From assembly GCF_011355085.1 (NCBI RefSeq), contig NZ_VXCP01000010.1:297047-361046 (forward strand): a stretch of DNA of 64,000 nt, in the 5' to 3' direction. A program made the translations under genes and the position numbers. The stretch is from Pseudomonas akapageensis. Its GTDB lineage: Bacteria; Pseudomonadota; Gammaproteobacteria; Pseudomonadales; Pseudomonadaceae. Below are positions 38,825 through 47,528 of the stretch, in pieces; the first letter of the stretch is position 1, and every line of letters begins with the position of its first letter. Under the pieces are notes generated by a model. It ran no database searches. It was not told the DNA's origin and saw only the letters and a program-made list of their open reading frames with translations.

Positions 38825-40303
38825 ATGAGTGTCACCCCGAGTACAACAGTCGCCGATACCGATGCCGAACAGCTCAGGCAACTGGGCTACACCTCAAACT
38901 TCGACCGCAGCATGAGCCTGTGGCAGAACTTCGCCCTGGGCTTTACCTACCTGTCCCCTGTCGTGGGCGTCTACACTCTGTTCGGCCTGTGCCTGGCCGC
39001 CGGCGGTCCGCCGATGTTCTGGGCTTATCTGCTGGTGGGCTGCGGCCAGTTGCTGGTCTGCCTGATCTTCGGTGAAGTGGTATCGCAGTTCCCGATTTCC
39101 GGTGGCGTCTACCCCTGGGCGCGCCGCCTGGTAGGCAAGCGCTGGGCGTGGATGGTCGGCTGGATCTATGCCATCGCCCTCTGTGTAACCATCGCGGCCG
39201 TTGCCGTGGGTGCCGGCCCTTATCTGGCCGCGATGCTCGGCTTTGAGCCCAGCGGCGATACCAACATTATCATCGCCCTGATACTGACCCTGTTTGCCAC
39301 CCTGGTTAACCTGAGCGGCACCAAGGTGCTGGCCCGCATCGCCATGTTCGGCTTTCTCTGCGAGCTGATCGGGGCGGTGGTGGTCGGTGTCTATCTGCTG
39401 GTCTTTGAACGCCATCAGCCGATCAGCGTGTTGTTCAACACCTTTGATATCAGCATCGACGGCTCCTACTTGCCGGCGTTCCTGACCGCGTCCCTGGCGG
39501 GGATGTTCCTGTACTACGGTTTCGAAGCCTGCGGCGACGTGGCCGAAGAGACGCCCAACCCGAGCAAGCGCATTCCGATCGCCATGCGCATGACCATCTA
39601 CATTGGCGGTGTGGCCGCGATGTTCGCCTGCCTGGCACTGATCCTCGCCGTACCGGACATGAACGCAGTCATCAACGGCACCGACAAGGACCCGGTCACC
39701 ACCATCCTCAACAATGCCTTCGGCAGCGTCGGCTCGAAAGTGGTCATGGGCGTGGTCATGGTCTCGTTCATCTCGTGCGTGATCAGCCTGCAGGCCGCCG
39801 CCAGCCGTCTGCTCTACTCCTATGCACGGGATCAGATGATCATCGGCAGCCACTTGCTCAAGCGCATTTCACCCAACACTCAGGTGCCGGTTGCCGCGCT
39901 GTTCGTCTCCGGCGTATTGCCGGCGCTGATCATCGTGATGGGCTTCTTCCTGCAGGATGCCGTGGCCACGATCGTCAGCTTCGCCGCCATCGGGATCTAC
40001 CTGGCCTTTCAGATGATCGTGCTCGCCGCCCTGTACGCCCGTGCTCGCGGCTGGAAACCCAGCGGCAAGTTCAACCTGGGCAGGTGGGGCCTGCTGGTGA
40101 ACATCGGCGCGCTGGTCTACGGCGTCGGCGCCATCATCAACATGGCCTGGCCACGCACCCCGGATGCCGCCTGGTACATCAACTATTCGATGGTGGTGAG
40201 CACCGTCATCGTGATCGGCCTGGGCCTGCTCTACATGTGGTTGGCCAAGCCTTATGACCACGGCAACGCCCCGGCGGGCGATGCCTGGAAGGTCAGTAAG
40301 TAA
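38825..40303 (+). CDS. APC-family amino acid/GABA permease
   Basis: 492 residues, about 12 membrane helices. The APC superfamily start is visible: LGYTSNFDRSMSLWQNFALGFTYLSPVVGVY, then FPISGGVYPWARRLVGKRWAW, typical of the GABA/choline/polyamine (UGA4-like) branch. FYYGFEACGDVAEET-type sequence (YGFEACGDVAEET) in helix 6 is characteristic. It probably imports GABA or a related amine, in keeping with the neighbouring polyamine genes, but the ligand is inferred. The ATG at 38825 has GGAG 9 bases upstream; the 26 extra codons ahead lie in the repeat and are not coding. Confidence 0.9.
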   Translation: MSVTPSTTVADTDAEQLRQLGYTSNFDRSMSLWQNFALGFTYLSPVVGVYTLFGLCLAAGGPPMFWAYLLVGCGQLLVCLIFGEVVSQFPISGGVYPWARRLVGKRWAWMVGWIYAIALCVTIAAVAVGAGPYLAAMLGFEPSGDTNIIIALILTLFATLVNLSGTKVLARIAMFGFLCELIGAVVVGVYLLVFERHQPISVLFNTFDISIDGSYLPAFLTASLAGMFLYYGFEACGDVAEETPNPSKRIPIAMRMTIYIGGVAAMFACLALILAVPDMNAVINGTDKDPVTTILNNAFGSVGSKVVMGVVMVSFISCVISLQAAASRLLYSYARDQMIIGSHLLKRISPNTQVPVAALFVSGVLPALIIVMGFFLQDAVATIVSFAAIGIYLAFQMIVLAALYARARGWKPSGKFNLGRWGLLVNIGALVYGVGAIINMAWPRTPDAAWYINYSMVVSTVIVIGLGLLYMWLAKPYDHGNAPAGDAWKVSK

Positions 40304-40313
40304 GGAGTGGACT

Positions 40314-40424
40314 CTCGTTCCCACGCTCTGCGTGGGAACGCCGTTCCAGGCGCTCCGCGTCGATATTCCCCAAGGCGACGCAGAGCGTCTCTGGATGCAT
40401 TCCCACGCAGAGCGTGGGAACGAG
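40314..40424. repeat. Inverted repeat with 25-bp arms between permease and hicA
   Basis: Perfect arms at 40314-40338 (CTCGTTCCCACGCTCTGCGT..) and 40400-40424 (its reverse complement) enclose 61 bases that contain a second, smaller mirrored pair (GCTCCGCGTC and GACGCAGAGC). Each arm is itself palindromic (TTCCCACGC-TCT-GCGTGGGAA). This is a common Pseudomonas intergenic repeat family. Confidence 0.85.
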
Positions 40425-40490
40425 TAATAAGACTTCTCCGACGGCACGCAACGCCCTCTCCTACTTCTCATCCATTGAGCGCCACCATTA

Positions 40491-40509
40491 GGTATCATAA
40501 TCTGATACC
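40491..40509. promoter_or_regulatory. Inverted repeat touching the hicA start, candidate HicB operator
   Basis: GGTATCA-TAATC-TGATACC has perfect 7-base arms with a 5-base centre, and ends at the base before the hicA ATG. HicB antitoxins with ribbon-helix-helix domains bind such repeats. A possible -10 element CATAAT lies inside it. Confidence 0.65.
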
Positions 40510-40764
40510 ATGAATAATCATCAGCGCTCTACACTCTTCGCAATATTCACAAAACCTGTTCCCAAGACGCTGGAGTGGATTCGTATCGAGTCGCTGCTGA
40601 TAGCGGTTGGAGCAAGAACAATCGAAGGCAATAGCTCTCGCGTTCGCTTCGAACTCAACGACGTTGTCGGCACTTTCCATCGGCCTCATCCAGACAAGGA
40701 GGCTAAACCGTACCAGGTACGTGATGCGCGTTCTTTTCTGGAGCAGGCGGGAATTACCCCATGA
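40510..40764 (+). CDS. hicA: HicA-family mRNA interferase toxin
   Basis: 84 residues, a double-stranded-RNA-binding-like HicA fold of the longer subtype that begins MNxxxRxTLxAIFxxPV. The likely catalytic His is in VVGTFHRPHPDKEA. The pattern LEWIRIESLLIAVGARTIEGNSSRVRF matches that subtype. It would cut mRNA when not bound by HicB. The next gene overlaps by 4 bases. No Shine-Dalgarno precedes the ATG because the inverted repeat ends directly against it, so the message may be leaderless or nearly so. Confidence 0.88.
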   Translation: MNNHQRSTLFAIFTKPVPKTLEWIRIESLLIAVGARTIEGNSSRVRFELNDVVGTFHRPHPDKEAKPYQVRDARSFLEQAGITP

Positions 40765-41093
40765 ATGTAATGAATTACAAAGGTTACGCGGCCCGCATCG
40801 AGTACAGCGACGAAGATGGCCTGCTGATCGGACACGTCGCCGGGATTCGGGACGTGATTGGCTTCCATGCAGAATCGGTATCCGAATTGCGCGAGGCGTT
40901 CGAAGAGGCTGTGGACGATTATCTGGCTGCCTGCGCACGCATCGGGCGTGCACCGCAAAAGGCCTATTCGGGCAAGCTGAGTCTGCGACTGGAACCGGCC
41001 TTGCACGCGTGCGTCGCGGTCAAGGCCGAGCTGGCCCATAAAAGCATCAACCAGTGGGTAAGTGATGTCTTGAGCCGCGAAGCGCACGCCTGA
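40761..41093 (+). CDS. hicB: HicB-family antitoxin
   Basis: 110 residues. An RNase H-like HicB domain (1-60: YKGYAARIEYSDEDGLLIGHVAGIRDVIGFHAESVSELREAF) precedes a C-terminal ribbon-helix-helix (GKLSLRLEPALHACVAVKAELAHKSINQWVSDVLSRE) that would bind DNA. It neutralises HicA and probably represses the pair through the repeat at 40491-40509. The ATG overlaps the hicA stop (ATGA). The order toxin first, antitoxin second is the usual one for hic. The pair sits beside intergenic repeats, as mobile TA pairs often do. Confidence 0.9.
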   Translation: MNVMNYKGYAARIEYSDEDGLLIGHVAGIRDVIGFHAESVSELREAFEEAVDDYLAACARIGRAPQKAYSGKLSLRLEPALHACVAVKAELAHKSINQWVSDVLSREAHA

Positions 41094-41156
41094 GCCGGCC
41101 TGGCTGCCGGGTCGGGCGTGGCATTGAACCTTTTGCGGTGTGCACTCTTATTGCAA

Positions 41157-42263
41157 TCAATCCCGCAAATCCGACTCATGAATCGGCTGATCCCGATGGG
41201 TGGCGCGTTGGTATTGCGCCGGCCAGATGGCTTTTTGTCCACCCAGATCGTCATCGGCATGCAGCGGCCAGTACGGGTCGCGCAGCAGTTCGCGGGCCAG
41301 CAGGATGATGTCCGCCTGGCAGGTGCGCAGGATGTGTTCGGCCTGGGCAGGTTCCGTGATCATGCCTACTGTGCCGGTAGCGATGCCGGATTCCTTGCGC
41401 ACGCGCTCGGCGAAGCGGGTCTGGTAGCCCGGGCCTGTGGGGATCTCGGCATTGACCGAAGTACCGCCCGAAGAGACATCGATCAGGTCGACACCCAGCG
41501 CTTTCAGGCGCCGCGCCAGTTCGACGGTTTCGTCCGGGTTCCAGCCATCCTCGACCCAGTCGGTAGCCGATACGCGTACGAAAAGCGGCAGCTCCTCCGG
41601 CCAGACCGCACGCACCGCTTCGGTCACTTGCAGGGTCAGGCGGATGCGATTTTCGAAACAGCTACCGTATTGATCACGACGCTGGTTGCTGATGGGTGAC
41701 AGAAATTGATGCAGCAGGTAGCCGTGCGCAGCATGTATCTCGACCACTTTGAAACCGGCGACCAGCGCTCGTTGGGCGGCATCGACAAAGGCCTGGATGA
41801 TGCCCTGGATCTGCCCTTCGCTGAGTTCCGTGGGCGCCGTGTGCTCAGGGTCGAAGGCAATTTTCGAGGGCCCGACCGGGACCCAGCCACCATCACCGAC
41901 CGACACGCTGCCGTGCTTGCCCAGCCAGGGGCGATAGGTGCTGGCCTTGCGCCCGGCATGGGCCAGCTGGATACCCGGCACCGAACCTTGCGCGGTGATG
42001 AAGCGGGTGATGCGTTGCAATGGCGCGATCTGTTCGTCGCACCACAGGCCCAGGTCCTGAGCCGTGATGCGTCCGTCGGCGGTTACCGCCGTCGCTTCGC
42101 TGAATACCAGGCCGGCGCCGCCGATGGCACGGCTGCCCAGATGAACAAGGTGCCAGTCATTGGCCAGGCCATCGACACTGGAATATTGGCACATGGGTGA
42201 AACCGCAATCCGGTTGGGCAGGGTCAGTTGACGCAAGGTGTAGGGTTCAAGCAGCAGACTCAT
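41157..42263 (-). CDS. OYE-family NADH:flavin oxidoreductase (YqjM/XenA-like)
   Basis: 368 residues, an FMN-binding TIM barrel. It reduces activated C=C bonds or xenobiotics with NAD(P)H. It belongs to the thermophilic-like (YqjM/XenA) class: PMCQYSSVDG at the N-terminus with the flavin-tuning Cys, NDWHLVHLGSRAIGGAGLV, QLAHAGRKAS, substrate-binding pair in VEIHAAHGYLLHQFLSP and the distal FMN phosphate site. Length and order match XenA-type enzymes. It is not operonic with recJ, 143 bases upstream on the same strand. The physiological substrate is unknown. Confidence 0.9.
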   Translation of the reverse strand: MSLLLEPYTLRQLTLPNRIAVSPMCQYSSVDGLANDWHLVHLGSRAIGGAGLVFSEATAVTADGRITAQDLGLWCDEQIAPLQRITRFITAQGSVPGIQLAHAGRKASTYRPWLGKHGSVSVGDGGWVPVGPSKIAFDPEHTAPTELSEGQIQGIIQAFVDAAQRALVAGFKVVEIHAAHGYLLHQFLSPISNQRRDQYGSCFENRIRLTLQVTEAVRAVWPEELPLFVRVSATDWVEDGWNPDETVELARRLKALGVDLIDVSSGGTSVNAEIPTGPGYQTRFAERVRKESGIATGTVGMITEPAQAEHILRTCQADIILLARELLRDPYWPLHADDDLGGQKAIWPAQYQRATHRDQPIHESDLRD

Positions 42264-42406
42264 GGGGCACCTCTCAAATCAAGTGGTAAGGCTCCAGGTT
42301 CTGTTTGAAAAGTCGACAGACGAGAATCTTCCCCGCAGGTTCACATGACAAATCAGACAGTGATTTAGAGCCTAGACCACTTTGCTGGCGCTTCCCCGCT
42401 ATTCGT

Positions 42407-44116
42407 TCAACGCGGCTCCATGTGCGCGATCATCAACTGCACGGTTTCCTGGCCACGGAACTCATTGAGGTCGAGCTTGTAGGCCAGCTCAACCCAGCGT
42501 ACCGAAGGGTTTGGCCAGACTTCGCGGTCGATACCGAAGGCAATGCCGTCGAGCTTCACTGAACCGCATTCACTCTTGAGCACGACCTTCAAGTGACGCT
42601 CACCGACTACGCGCTGTTCGACCAGCTGGAATACGCCATGAAACAACGGCTCAGGGAAGTGCTGCCCCCAGGGACCGGCATGGCGCAAGGCCCGGGCCAG
42701 CTCCAGATGGAACTCCTCGACCGCCAGCGTACCGTCGGTCAGCAAACGACCGGTCAAGTCGTCTTCGCGCAGTTGGCGGCGCACCTCGGCATCGAACGCC
42801 TCGGCAAAGGCCTGGAAGTTCGCTGCCGGCAACGACAGGCCGGCAGCCATGGCATGCCCACCGAACTTGCTGATCAGCTGCGGATGCCCCGCCGCCACGG
42901 CGTCCAGGGCATCGCGAATGTGGAAACCCGGCACCGAGCGGGCCGACCCCTTGAGCATCCCGTCGCCGGCATCGGCGAAGGCAATGGTCGGGCGGTGGTA
43001 GCGCTCTTTCATGCGCGAAGCCAGGATGCCGATAACGCCCTGGTGCCAGTCCGCCTCGAACAGGCACAAACCGAACGGCATCGATTCCAGCGGCAGGTCC
43101 TTGAGCTGGGCCAGGGCCTCGCGTTGCATTCCCTGCTCGATGGATTTGCGGTCCTGGTTCAATTCATCCAGCTGCGCGGCCATTTCCCGGGCCAGGGCCG
43201 GGTCGTCACTGAGCAGGCATTCGATGCCCAGGCTCATGTCATCCAGACGACCGGCGGCGTTCAGGCGCGGGCCCAGAATGAAACCCAGGTCCGTGGACGT
43301 GATGCGACTGTGATCGCGCCTGGCCACTTCCAGGATTGCCTTGAGCCCCGGTCGGGCACGCCCGGCACGAATCCGCTCCAGCCCCTGGTGGACCAGAATC
43401 CGGTTGTTGGCATCCAGCGGCACCACGTCGGCCACGCTGCCCAGCGCGACGAGATCGAGCAGCTCGCCGATGTTGGGCTGCGGCCGGGTCGCGTAGTGGC
43501 CCAGGCTGCGCAAGCGTGCGCGCAGGGCCATCAGGACATAGAAGATCACCCCCACTCCGGCCAGCGCCTTGCTCGGAAACTCGCAGCCGGGCTGGTTCGG
43601 ATTGACGATGGCGTCGGCCGCCGGCAGTTCGCTGCCCGGCAAGTGGTGGTCGGTGACCAGCACCTGCAGGCCGGCCGCCTTGGCCGCTGCGACACCTTCG
43701 ACACTGGAGATGCCGTTGTCGACGGTGATCAGCAGCTGGGGCTGGCGTTGCAGCGCCACCGCAACGATTTCCGGCGTCAGGCCGTAACCGTATTCAAAAC
43801 GGTTAGGCACCAGGTAATCGACGTGGGCCGCGCCAAGCAAGCGCAAGCCCAGCACGCCGACCGTACTGGCCGTGGCGCCATCGGCGTCGAAGTCACCGAC
43901 AATAAGGATGCGCTGGCGTTGCTCCAGTGCGACCAGCAGCAAATCCACCGCTGCATCGATGCCCTTGAGCTGCTGGAAAGGGATCAGCCGTGCCAGGCTC
44001 TTGTCCAGTTCAGCCTCGGACTGCACGCCACGCGCCGCATACAATCGAGTCAGCAGCGGCGGCAGGTCACCGAGAAAGGGCAGGGTTGCGGGCAGTTGGC
44101 GTGGTTCGATACGCAT
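42407..44116 (-). CDS. recJ: Single-stranded-DNA-specific exonuclease RecJ
   Basis: 569 residues, normal. RecJ degrades single-stranded DNA 5' to 3' in recombination and mismatch repair. The DHH phosphoesterase core is intact: DFDADGATAS (motif I), TVDNGISS, VLVTDHHLPG (motif III) and NPNQPGC. The DHHA1 domain holds GGHAMAAGLSL. A C-terminal OB-like domain follows (about 455-569). It starts 3 bases after the yaeQ stop, forming an operon with it. The start gives the usual MRIEPRQLP. Confidence 0.95.
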   Translation of the reverse strand: MRIEPRQLPATLPFLGDLPPLLTRLYAARGVQSEAELDKSLARLIPFQQLKGIDAAVDLLLVALEQRQRILIVGDFDADGATASTVGVLGLRLLGAAHVDYLVPNRFEYGYGLTPEIVAVALQRQPQLLITVDNGISSVEGVAAAKAAGLQVLVTDHHLPGSELPAADAIVNPNQPGCEFPSKALAGVGVIFYVLMALRARLRSLGHYATRPQPNIGELLDLVALGSVADVVPLDANNRILVHQGLERIRAGRARPGLKAILEVARRDHSRITSTDLGFILGPRLNAAGRLDDMSLGIECLLSDDPALAREMAAQLDELNQDRKSIEQGMQREALAQLKDLPLESMPFGLCLFEADWHQGVIGILASRMKERYHRPTIAFADAGDGMLKGSARSVPGFHIRDALDAVAAGHPQLISKFGGHAMAAGLSLPAANFQAFAEAFDAEVRRQLREDDLTGRLLTDGTLAVEEFHLELARALRHAGPWGQHFPEPLFHGVFQLVEQRVVGERHLKVVLKSECGSVKLDGIAFGIDREVWPNPSVRWVELAYKLDLNEFRGQETVQLMIAHMEPR

Positions 44117-44119
44117 GGA

Positions 44120-44662
44120 TCAGCCGCGCTCGCCCAGCAGCCACTCAAGCTGGACTTCGTGCTGACCACGGTCATCGGTGACGAAAATGGTCCCTTCGCT
44201 GATCATCACATCCCACTTGATGACGCGCGGCATGTCCTTGGCCAGCGTCTCGAGGACTTCCTGGGGAACGGCGGCGATGTTGACGTTCTTTAGGTTCTTG
44301 ACCGCATCGACGACCTTGGTCTGCCATACGCGCAGGCTGCCGTAGGCCATCAGGCTGGTGCGTTCGGTGCGACGGGAGCACCAGGTCAGGCGCTCGGCGT
44401 CCGGCTGGCCGACTTCGATCCAGTGAAGCACTCGGTCATCCAGGCTTTTTTCCCACAATGCTGGTTCGTCCACTTCTGACAGGCCGCGGCCGAACGACAG
44501 CTGCTCGTTGTACCAGAACGCATACGCAAGCAGGCGCACGGTCATGCGTTCTTCGGTTTCGGAGGGATGGCGGGCGATGGTTTGCTTGACGCTCTCATAC
44601 ACCCCACGGTCGAGGTCGGTGAGGTTCAGTTCAAACTTGTAGGTCGTGGACGGCTGGGCCAT
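44120..44662 (-). CDS. yaeQ: YaeQ family protein
   Basis: 180 residues. YaeQ is a conserved proteobacterial protein with a PD-(D/E)XK-nuclease-like fold; its role is not settled. Family motifs are visible: YKFELNLTDLDRGVYESVKQTIARHPSET at the start, VRLLAYAFWYNE, GLSEVDEPALWEKSLDD, WIEVGQPDAERL. The ATG at 44662 gives the usual MAQPSTTYKFEL start; the open frame continues 49 codons upstream without coding character. recJ follows 3 bases later, as in related pseudomonads. Confidence 0.92.
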   Translation of the reverse strand: MAQPSTTYKFELNLTDLDRGVYESVKQTIARHPSETEERMTVRLLAYAFWYNEQLSFGRGLSEVDEPALWEKSLDDRVLHWIEVGQPDAERLTWCSRRTERTSLMAYGSLRVWQTKVVDAVKNLKNVNIAAVPQEVLETLAKDMPRVIKWDVMISEGTIFVTDDRGQHEVQLEWLLGERG

Positions 44663-44803
44663 GAACGGGCTTCTTGCTGCGAGGAAAGTCGCACAGTCTA
44701 ACCGATGCGCAGGCGTTGAACGAATGAGAGTCGCCTGTCGGGTATCTGCCAGGCCCTGCCTGTGATAAAAACATCGATCCTGCCCTGCCGCTATGGACTT
44801 GCC

Positions 44804-46003
44804 ATGCAACTTGCCGCCAAACCTCTCGCCGGTGTCAAAGTCATCGAACTCGGTACCCTGATCGCCGGCCCCTTCGCCTCACGCATTTGCGCCGAGTTCG
44901 GTGCCGAAGTGATCAAGATCGAGTCCCCCGATGGCGGCGACCCGCTGCGCAAGTGGCGCAAGCTGTATGAAGGCACCTCGCTGTGGTGGTTCGTGCAGGC
45001 CCGCAACAAAAAATCCCTGACCCTGAACCTCAAGCACCCTGAGGGTCAGGAAATCCTCAAGAAGCTGCTAAGCGAAGCGGACATCCTGATCGAGAATTTC
45101 CGTCCGGGCGTGTTGGAGAAACTCGGGCTCGGCTGGGATGTACTGCATGCATTGAACCCAAAGCTTGTGATGGTCAGATTATCGGGCTTCGGCCAGACCG
45201 GGCCGATGAAAGACCAGCCGGGATTCGGCGCCGTCGGCGAATCCATGGGCGGGCTGCGCTATATCACCGGGTTCGAGGATCGCCCGCCGGTGCGCACGGG
45301 CATTTCCATCGGTGATTCCATTGCGGCGCTATGGGGCGTGATCGGCGCGCTGATGGCGCTGCGGCATCGCGAGGTCAACGGCGGTCAGGGCCAGGTAGTC
45401 GATGTCGCACTGTATGAAGCGATCTTCGCCATGATGGAAAGCATGGTCCCGGAATTCGATGTGTTCGGCTTTATTCGCGAGCGCACCGGCAACATCATGC
45501 CGGGGATCACGCCGTCCTCGATCCACACCAGCGCCGACGGCCGGCATGTACAGATCGGTGCCAACGGTGATGCGATCTTCAAGCGCTTCATGCTGGCCAT
45601 CGGTCGCGACGACCTGGCCAACGATCCGACCCTGGCCAGCAACGATGGGCGCGATCTGCGCCGCGACGAACTCTACGGCATCATCGATCGCTGGGCGCGG
45701 ACCCTGCCGCTGGACGCGTTGATGACCGTGCTCAACGAAGCACAGGTTCCAGCCAGCCGCATCTACTCGGCCGAAGACATGTTCAACGACCCACAGTTTC
45801 TGGCCCGGGAGATGTTCCTGCAGGCCAGCTTGCCCGATGGCAAACCGTTCAAGATGCCGGGGATCGTGCCCAAGCTCTCGGAAACCCCGGGCTCGGCCGA
45901 ATGGGTCGGCCCAGAACTCGGCGCCCATAACAATGAGCTGCTCGGCGAACTGGGGTATGACGCTGCGACCATTGCGCGATTACGCGAACTGGGAACGATT
46001 TAG
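44804..46003 (+). CDS. CaiB/BaiF-family (class III) CoA-transferase
   Basis: 399 residues. It moves CoA between carboxylic acids. The N-terminal Rossmann part has LAGVKVIELGTLIAGPFASRICAEFGAEVIKIE; VEGGDPLR-type sequence (SPDGGDPLRKWR) and NKKSLTLNLKHPEGQEI follow. The catalytic Asp is probably in VDVALYEAIFAMME or the nearby GISIGDSIAALWG. The C-terminal LQASLPDGKPFKMPGIVPKLS is typical. The ATG at 44804 starts at the family N-terminus; there is no strong Shine-Dalgarno. It is divergent from yaeQ and no acyl-CoA dehydrogenase or hydratase lies nearby, so the substrate acid cannot be guessed. Confidence 0.9.
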   Translation: MQLAAKPLAGVKVIELGTLIAGPFASRICAEFGAEVIKIESPDGGDPLRKWRKLYEGTSLWWFVQARNKKSLTLNLKHPEGQEILKKLLSEADILIENFRPGVLEKLGLGWDVLHALNPKLVMVRLSGFGQTGPMKDQPGFGAVGESMGGLRYITGFEDRPPVRTGISIGDSIAALWGVIGALMALRHREVNGGQGQVVDVALYEAIFAMMESMVPEFDVFGFIRERTGNIMPGITPSSIHTSADGRHVQIGANGDAIFKRFMLAIGRDDLANDPTLASNDGRDLRRDELYGIIDRWARTLPLDALMTVLNEAQVPASRIYSAEDMFNDPQFLAREMFLQASLPDGKPFKMPGIVPKLSETPGSAEWVGPELGAHNNELLGELGYDAATIARLRELGTI

Positions 46004-46036
46004 GATCAGCTGCACCTGAGCCAAGGATTGCGTGCA

Positions 46037-46936
46037 ATGACAGACTGCTCGATGCCCGGGAAAAAGCGCCGGCTGCCAGCCCTGCTGGTATTGCTGGCCT
46101 GCGTCGCTGCCACTACTGCGGCACAGGCCAAGGAGACTTTGACCTGGCTGTTGCGGGATTTGCCGCCGCTGACTATTTTCGAAGGCCCGCAGAAAGGCAA
46201 TGGCGCGGTCGATCACTTGTTGCCACTGCTGATCGCCGGTATGCCGGAATATCAGCACAACATCCAACGGGTGAATCGTGCGCGCGGCATGCAAATGCTC
46301 AAGGAACACAACTTCACCTGCGACCCGACATTGCTCTGGACAGCCGAGCGCAGCAAGTTCCTGGTGTTTTCCGTCCCGAGCATCGGCTTGCTGAGCAATG
46401 GTCTCATTGTTCGCCAGCGTGATCTAGCGATCCTCGAGCCGTTCTTGCACGACCGCAAAATCGATCTTGCGGCCTTGCTGGCGGCGCAATCGATCAAGGT
46501 CGGTCTGGTAGCCGAACGCAGTTACGGCGAACAGCTCGATGGTTTGCTCAAGACCGCGCCTGCCCATACCCTGGTCCCCCATTATGGCAACGATGCCGTG
46601 GGCAGCCTGTTACAGATGCAGGAGGCAGGGAGGCTGAAAGTCGTGCTGGGCTACTGGTCGGAAGCCCGTTATCAGATCCAGCGACAAGCCATGGTCGAAA
46701 ATGAATTCGCCTTCTTTCCGATCCAGGGTGTGAACACGTATCAGTTTATCCACGTGGGTTGCTCCGATACCGCGTTGGGGCGCGCGGCCATCTTGCGAAT
46801 CAACCAGGAGCTGGCGGCGCTGCGCCGGGAGACCCTTGCCGGCTATTACGCCCAATGGCTGGATCCGCAGCTGCGCAGCCAGTACCTGCAAGATGCACAA
46901 TCTTTTTTCTTCGAGCAGGGCCAGAGGCTCCCCTGA
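46037..46936 (+). CDS. Stand-alone periplasmic solute-binding-like protein
   Basis: About 299 residues. A signal peptide (to about VAATTAAQA) leads to a type 2 solute-binding fold resembling the family 3/TIGR02285 group: LTWLLRDLPPLTIFEG, RVNRARGMQMLKEH, LVFSVPSIGLLSNGLIV and GYWSEARYQIQRQ. It has no transporter partner. It lies beside a regulatory triad whose sensor kinase carries two domains of the same superfamily, so it might act in sensing. That role is inference; it could also be a free scavenger of amino acids. AAGG is 10 bases ahead of the ATG at 46037. Confidence 0.75.
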   Translation: MTDCSMPGKKRRLPALLVLLACVAATTAAQAKETLTWLLRDLPPLTIFEGPQKGNGAVDHLLPLLIAGMPEYQHNIQRVNRARGMQMLKEHNFTCDPTLLWTAERSKFLVFSVPSIGLLSNGLIVRQRDLAILEPFLHDRKIDLAALLAAQSIKVGLVAERSYGEQLDGLLKTAPAHTLVPHYGNDAVGSLLQMQEAGRLKVVLGYWSEARYQIQRQAMVENEFAFFPIQGVNTYQFIHVGCSDTALGRAAILRINQELAALRRETLAGYYAQWLDPQLRSQYLQDAQSFFFEQGQRLP

Positions 46937-46951
46937 ATTCTTTTGCGACAC

Positions 46952-46990
46952 GCAAAAAGAAACCCCGAACGGTGGGGAGCCGCTCGGGGT
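46952..46990 (-). terminator. Rho-independent terminator after the 96-residue DUF3509-like gene
   Basis: ACCCCGAGCGG pairs with CCGTTCGGGGT (one mismatch) on the reverse strand, followed by TTCTTTTTGCG. The orientation matches the gene at 47113-47403, 120 bases away. It may also stop the convergent solute-binding-protein message. Confidence 0.75.
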
Positions 46991-47112
46991 CAAACCAGAT
47001 CATTGCGGACAGCGTCGTTAATGTCCGATACGACAGGCAATCCGCATCGGAGCTCAATGCGTATCCCCTGCCCTTGCAGCATAGGAGTACCGCATTGCCC
47101 GAAGGTTCCCTG

Positions 47113-47403
47113 TCAGGCTAACGACAGGGTAAAGGACTTGCTTTGCACGACGTTGCGCAGGGCTGCAATGACGCAGGGCTGCAATCGCCCTTCGGCGATC
47201 AGCAGATCGCGATGCAGGCCATCGACAACGTCGGTCAACAGACGCTTGTCTTGCAGTTGATAGAAACTGAACGTTCGCTCAAGCACAATGGCGCCTGAGG
47301 AAGTGGCGAGTGTCAGTTGACACTTACCGGGCAAATCCGATGGGTGCAGCGTGACCTGATAGGGTGTCAGTGCTTCGTTTAGCAACAAGCTGATGCTTTC
47401 CAT
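47113..47403 (-). CDS. Small DUF3509-like protein
   Basis: 96 residues from an ATG at 47403 that has GGTGA 5 bases ahead; the frame extends four codons further up. Start MESISLLLNEAL-x-PYQVTL and the ending PCVIAALRNVV are what I recall for DUF3509, a Pseudomonas-restricted family of unknown function. It is soluble with no signal peptide. It is divergent from the NarL-type regulator and convergent with the solute-binding gene. I give moderate confidence to the family name and high confidence that the gene is real. Confidence 0.7.
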   Translation of the reverse strand: MESISLLLNEALTPYQVTLHPSDLPGKCQLTLATSSGAIVLERTFSFYQLQDKRLLTDVVDGLHRDLLIAEGRLQPCVIAALRNVVQSKSFTLSLA

Positions 47404-47528
47404 CTTGTTCACCATTCACGTGTCCGAAATCAAAGGTGCTGCGCAGTCGCGTTATCACTGAGCATGCTCGCTGAATATGACAAATTGAATTCGCTCGTCA
47501 GATATACATGGTTATGTGGAGCCACCCT

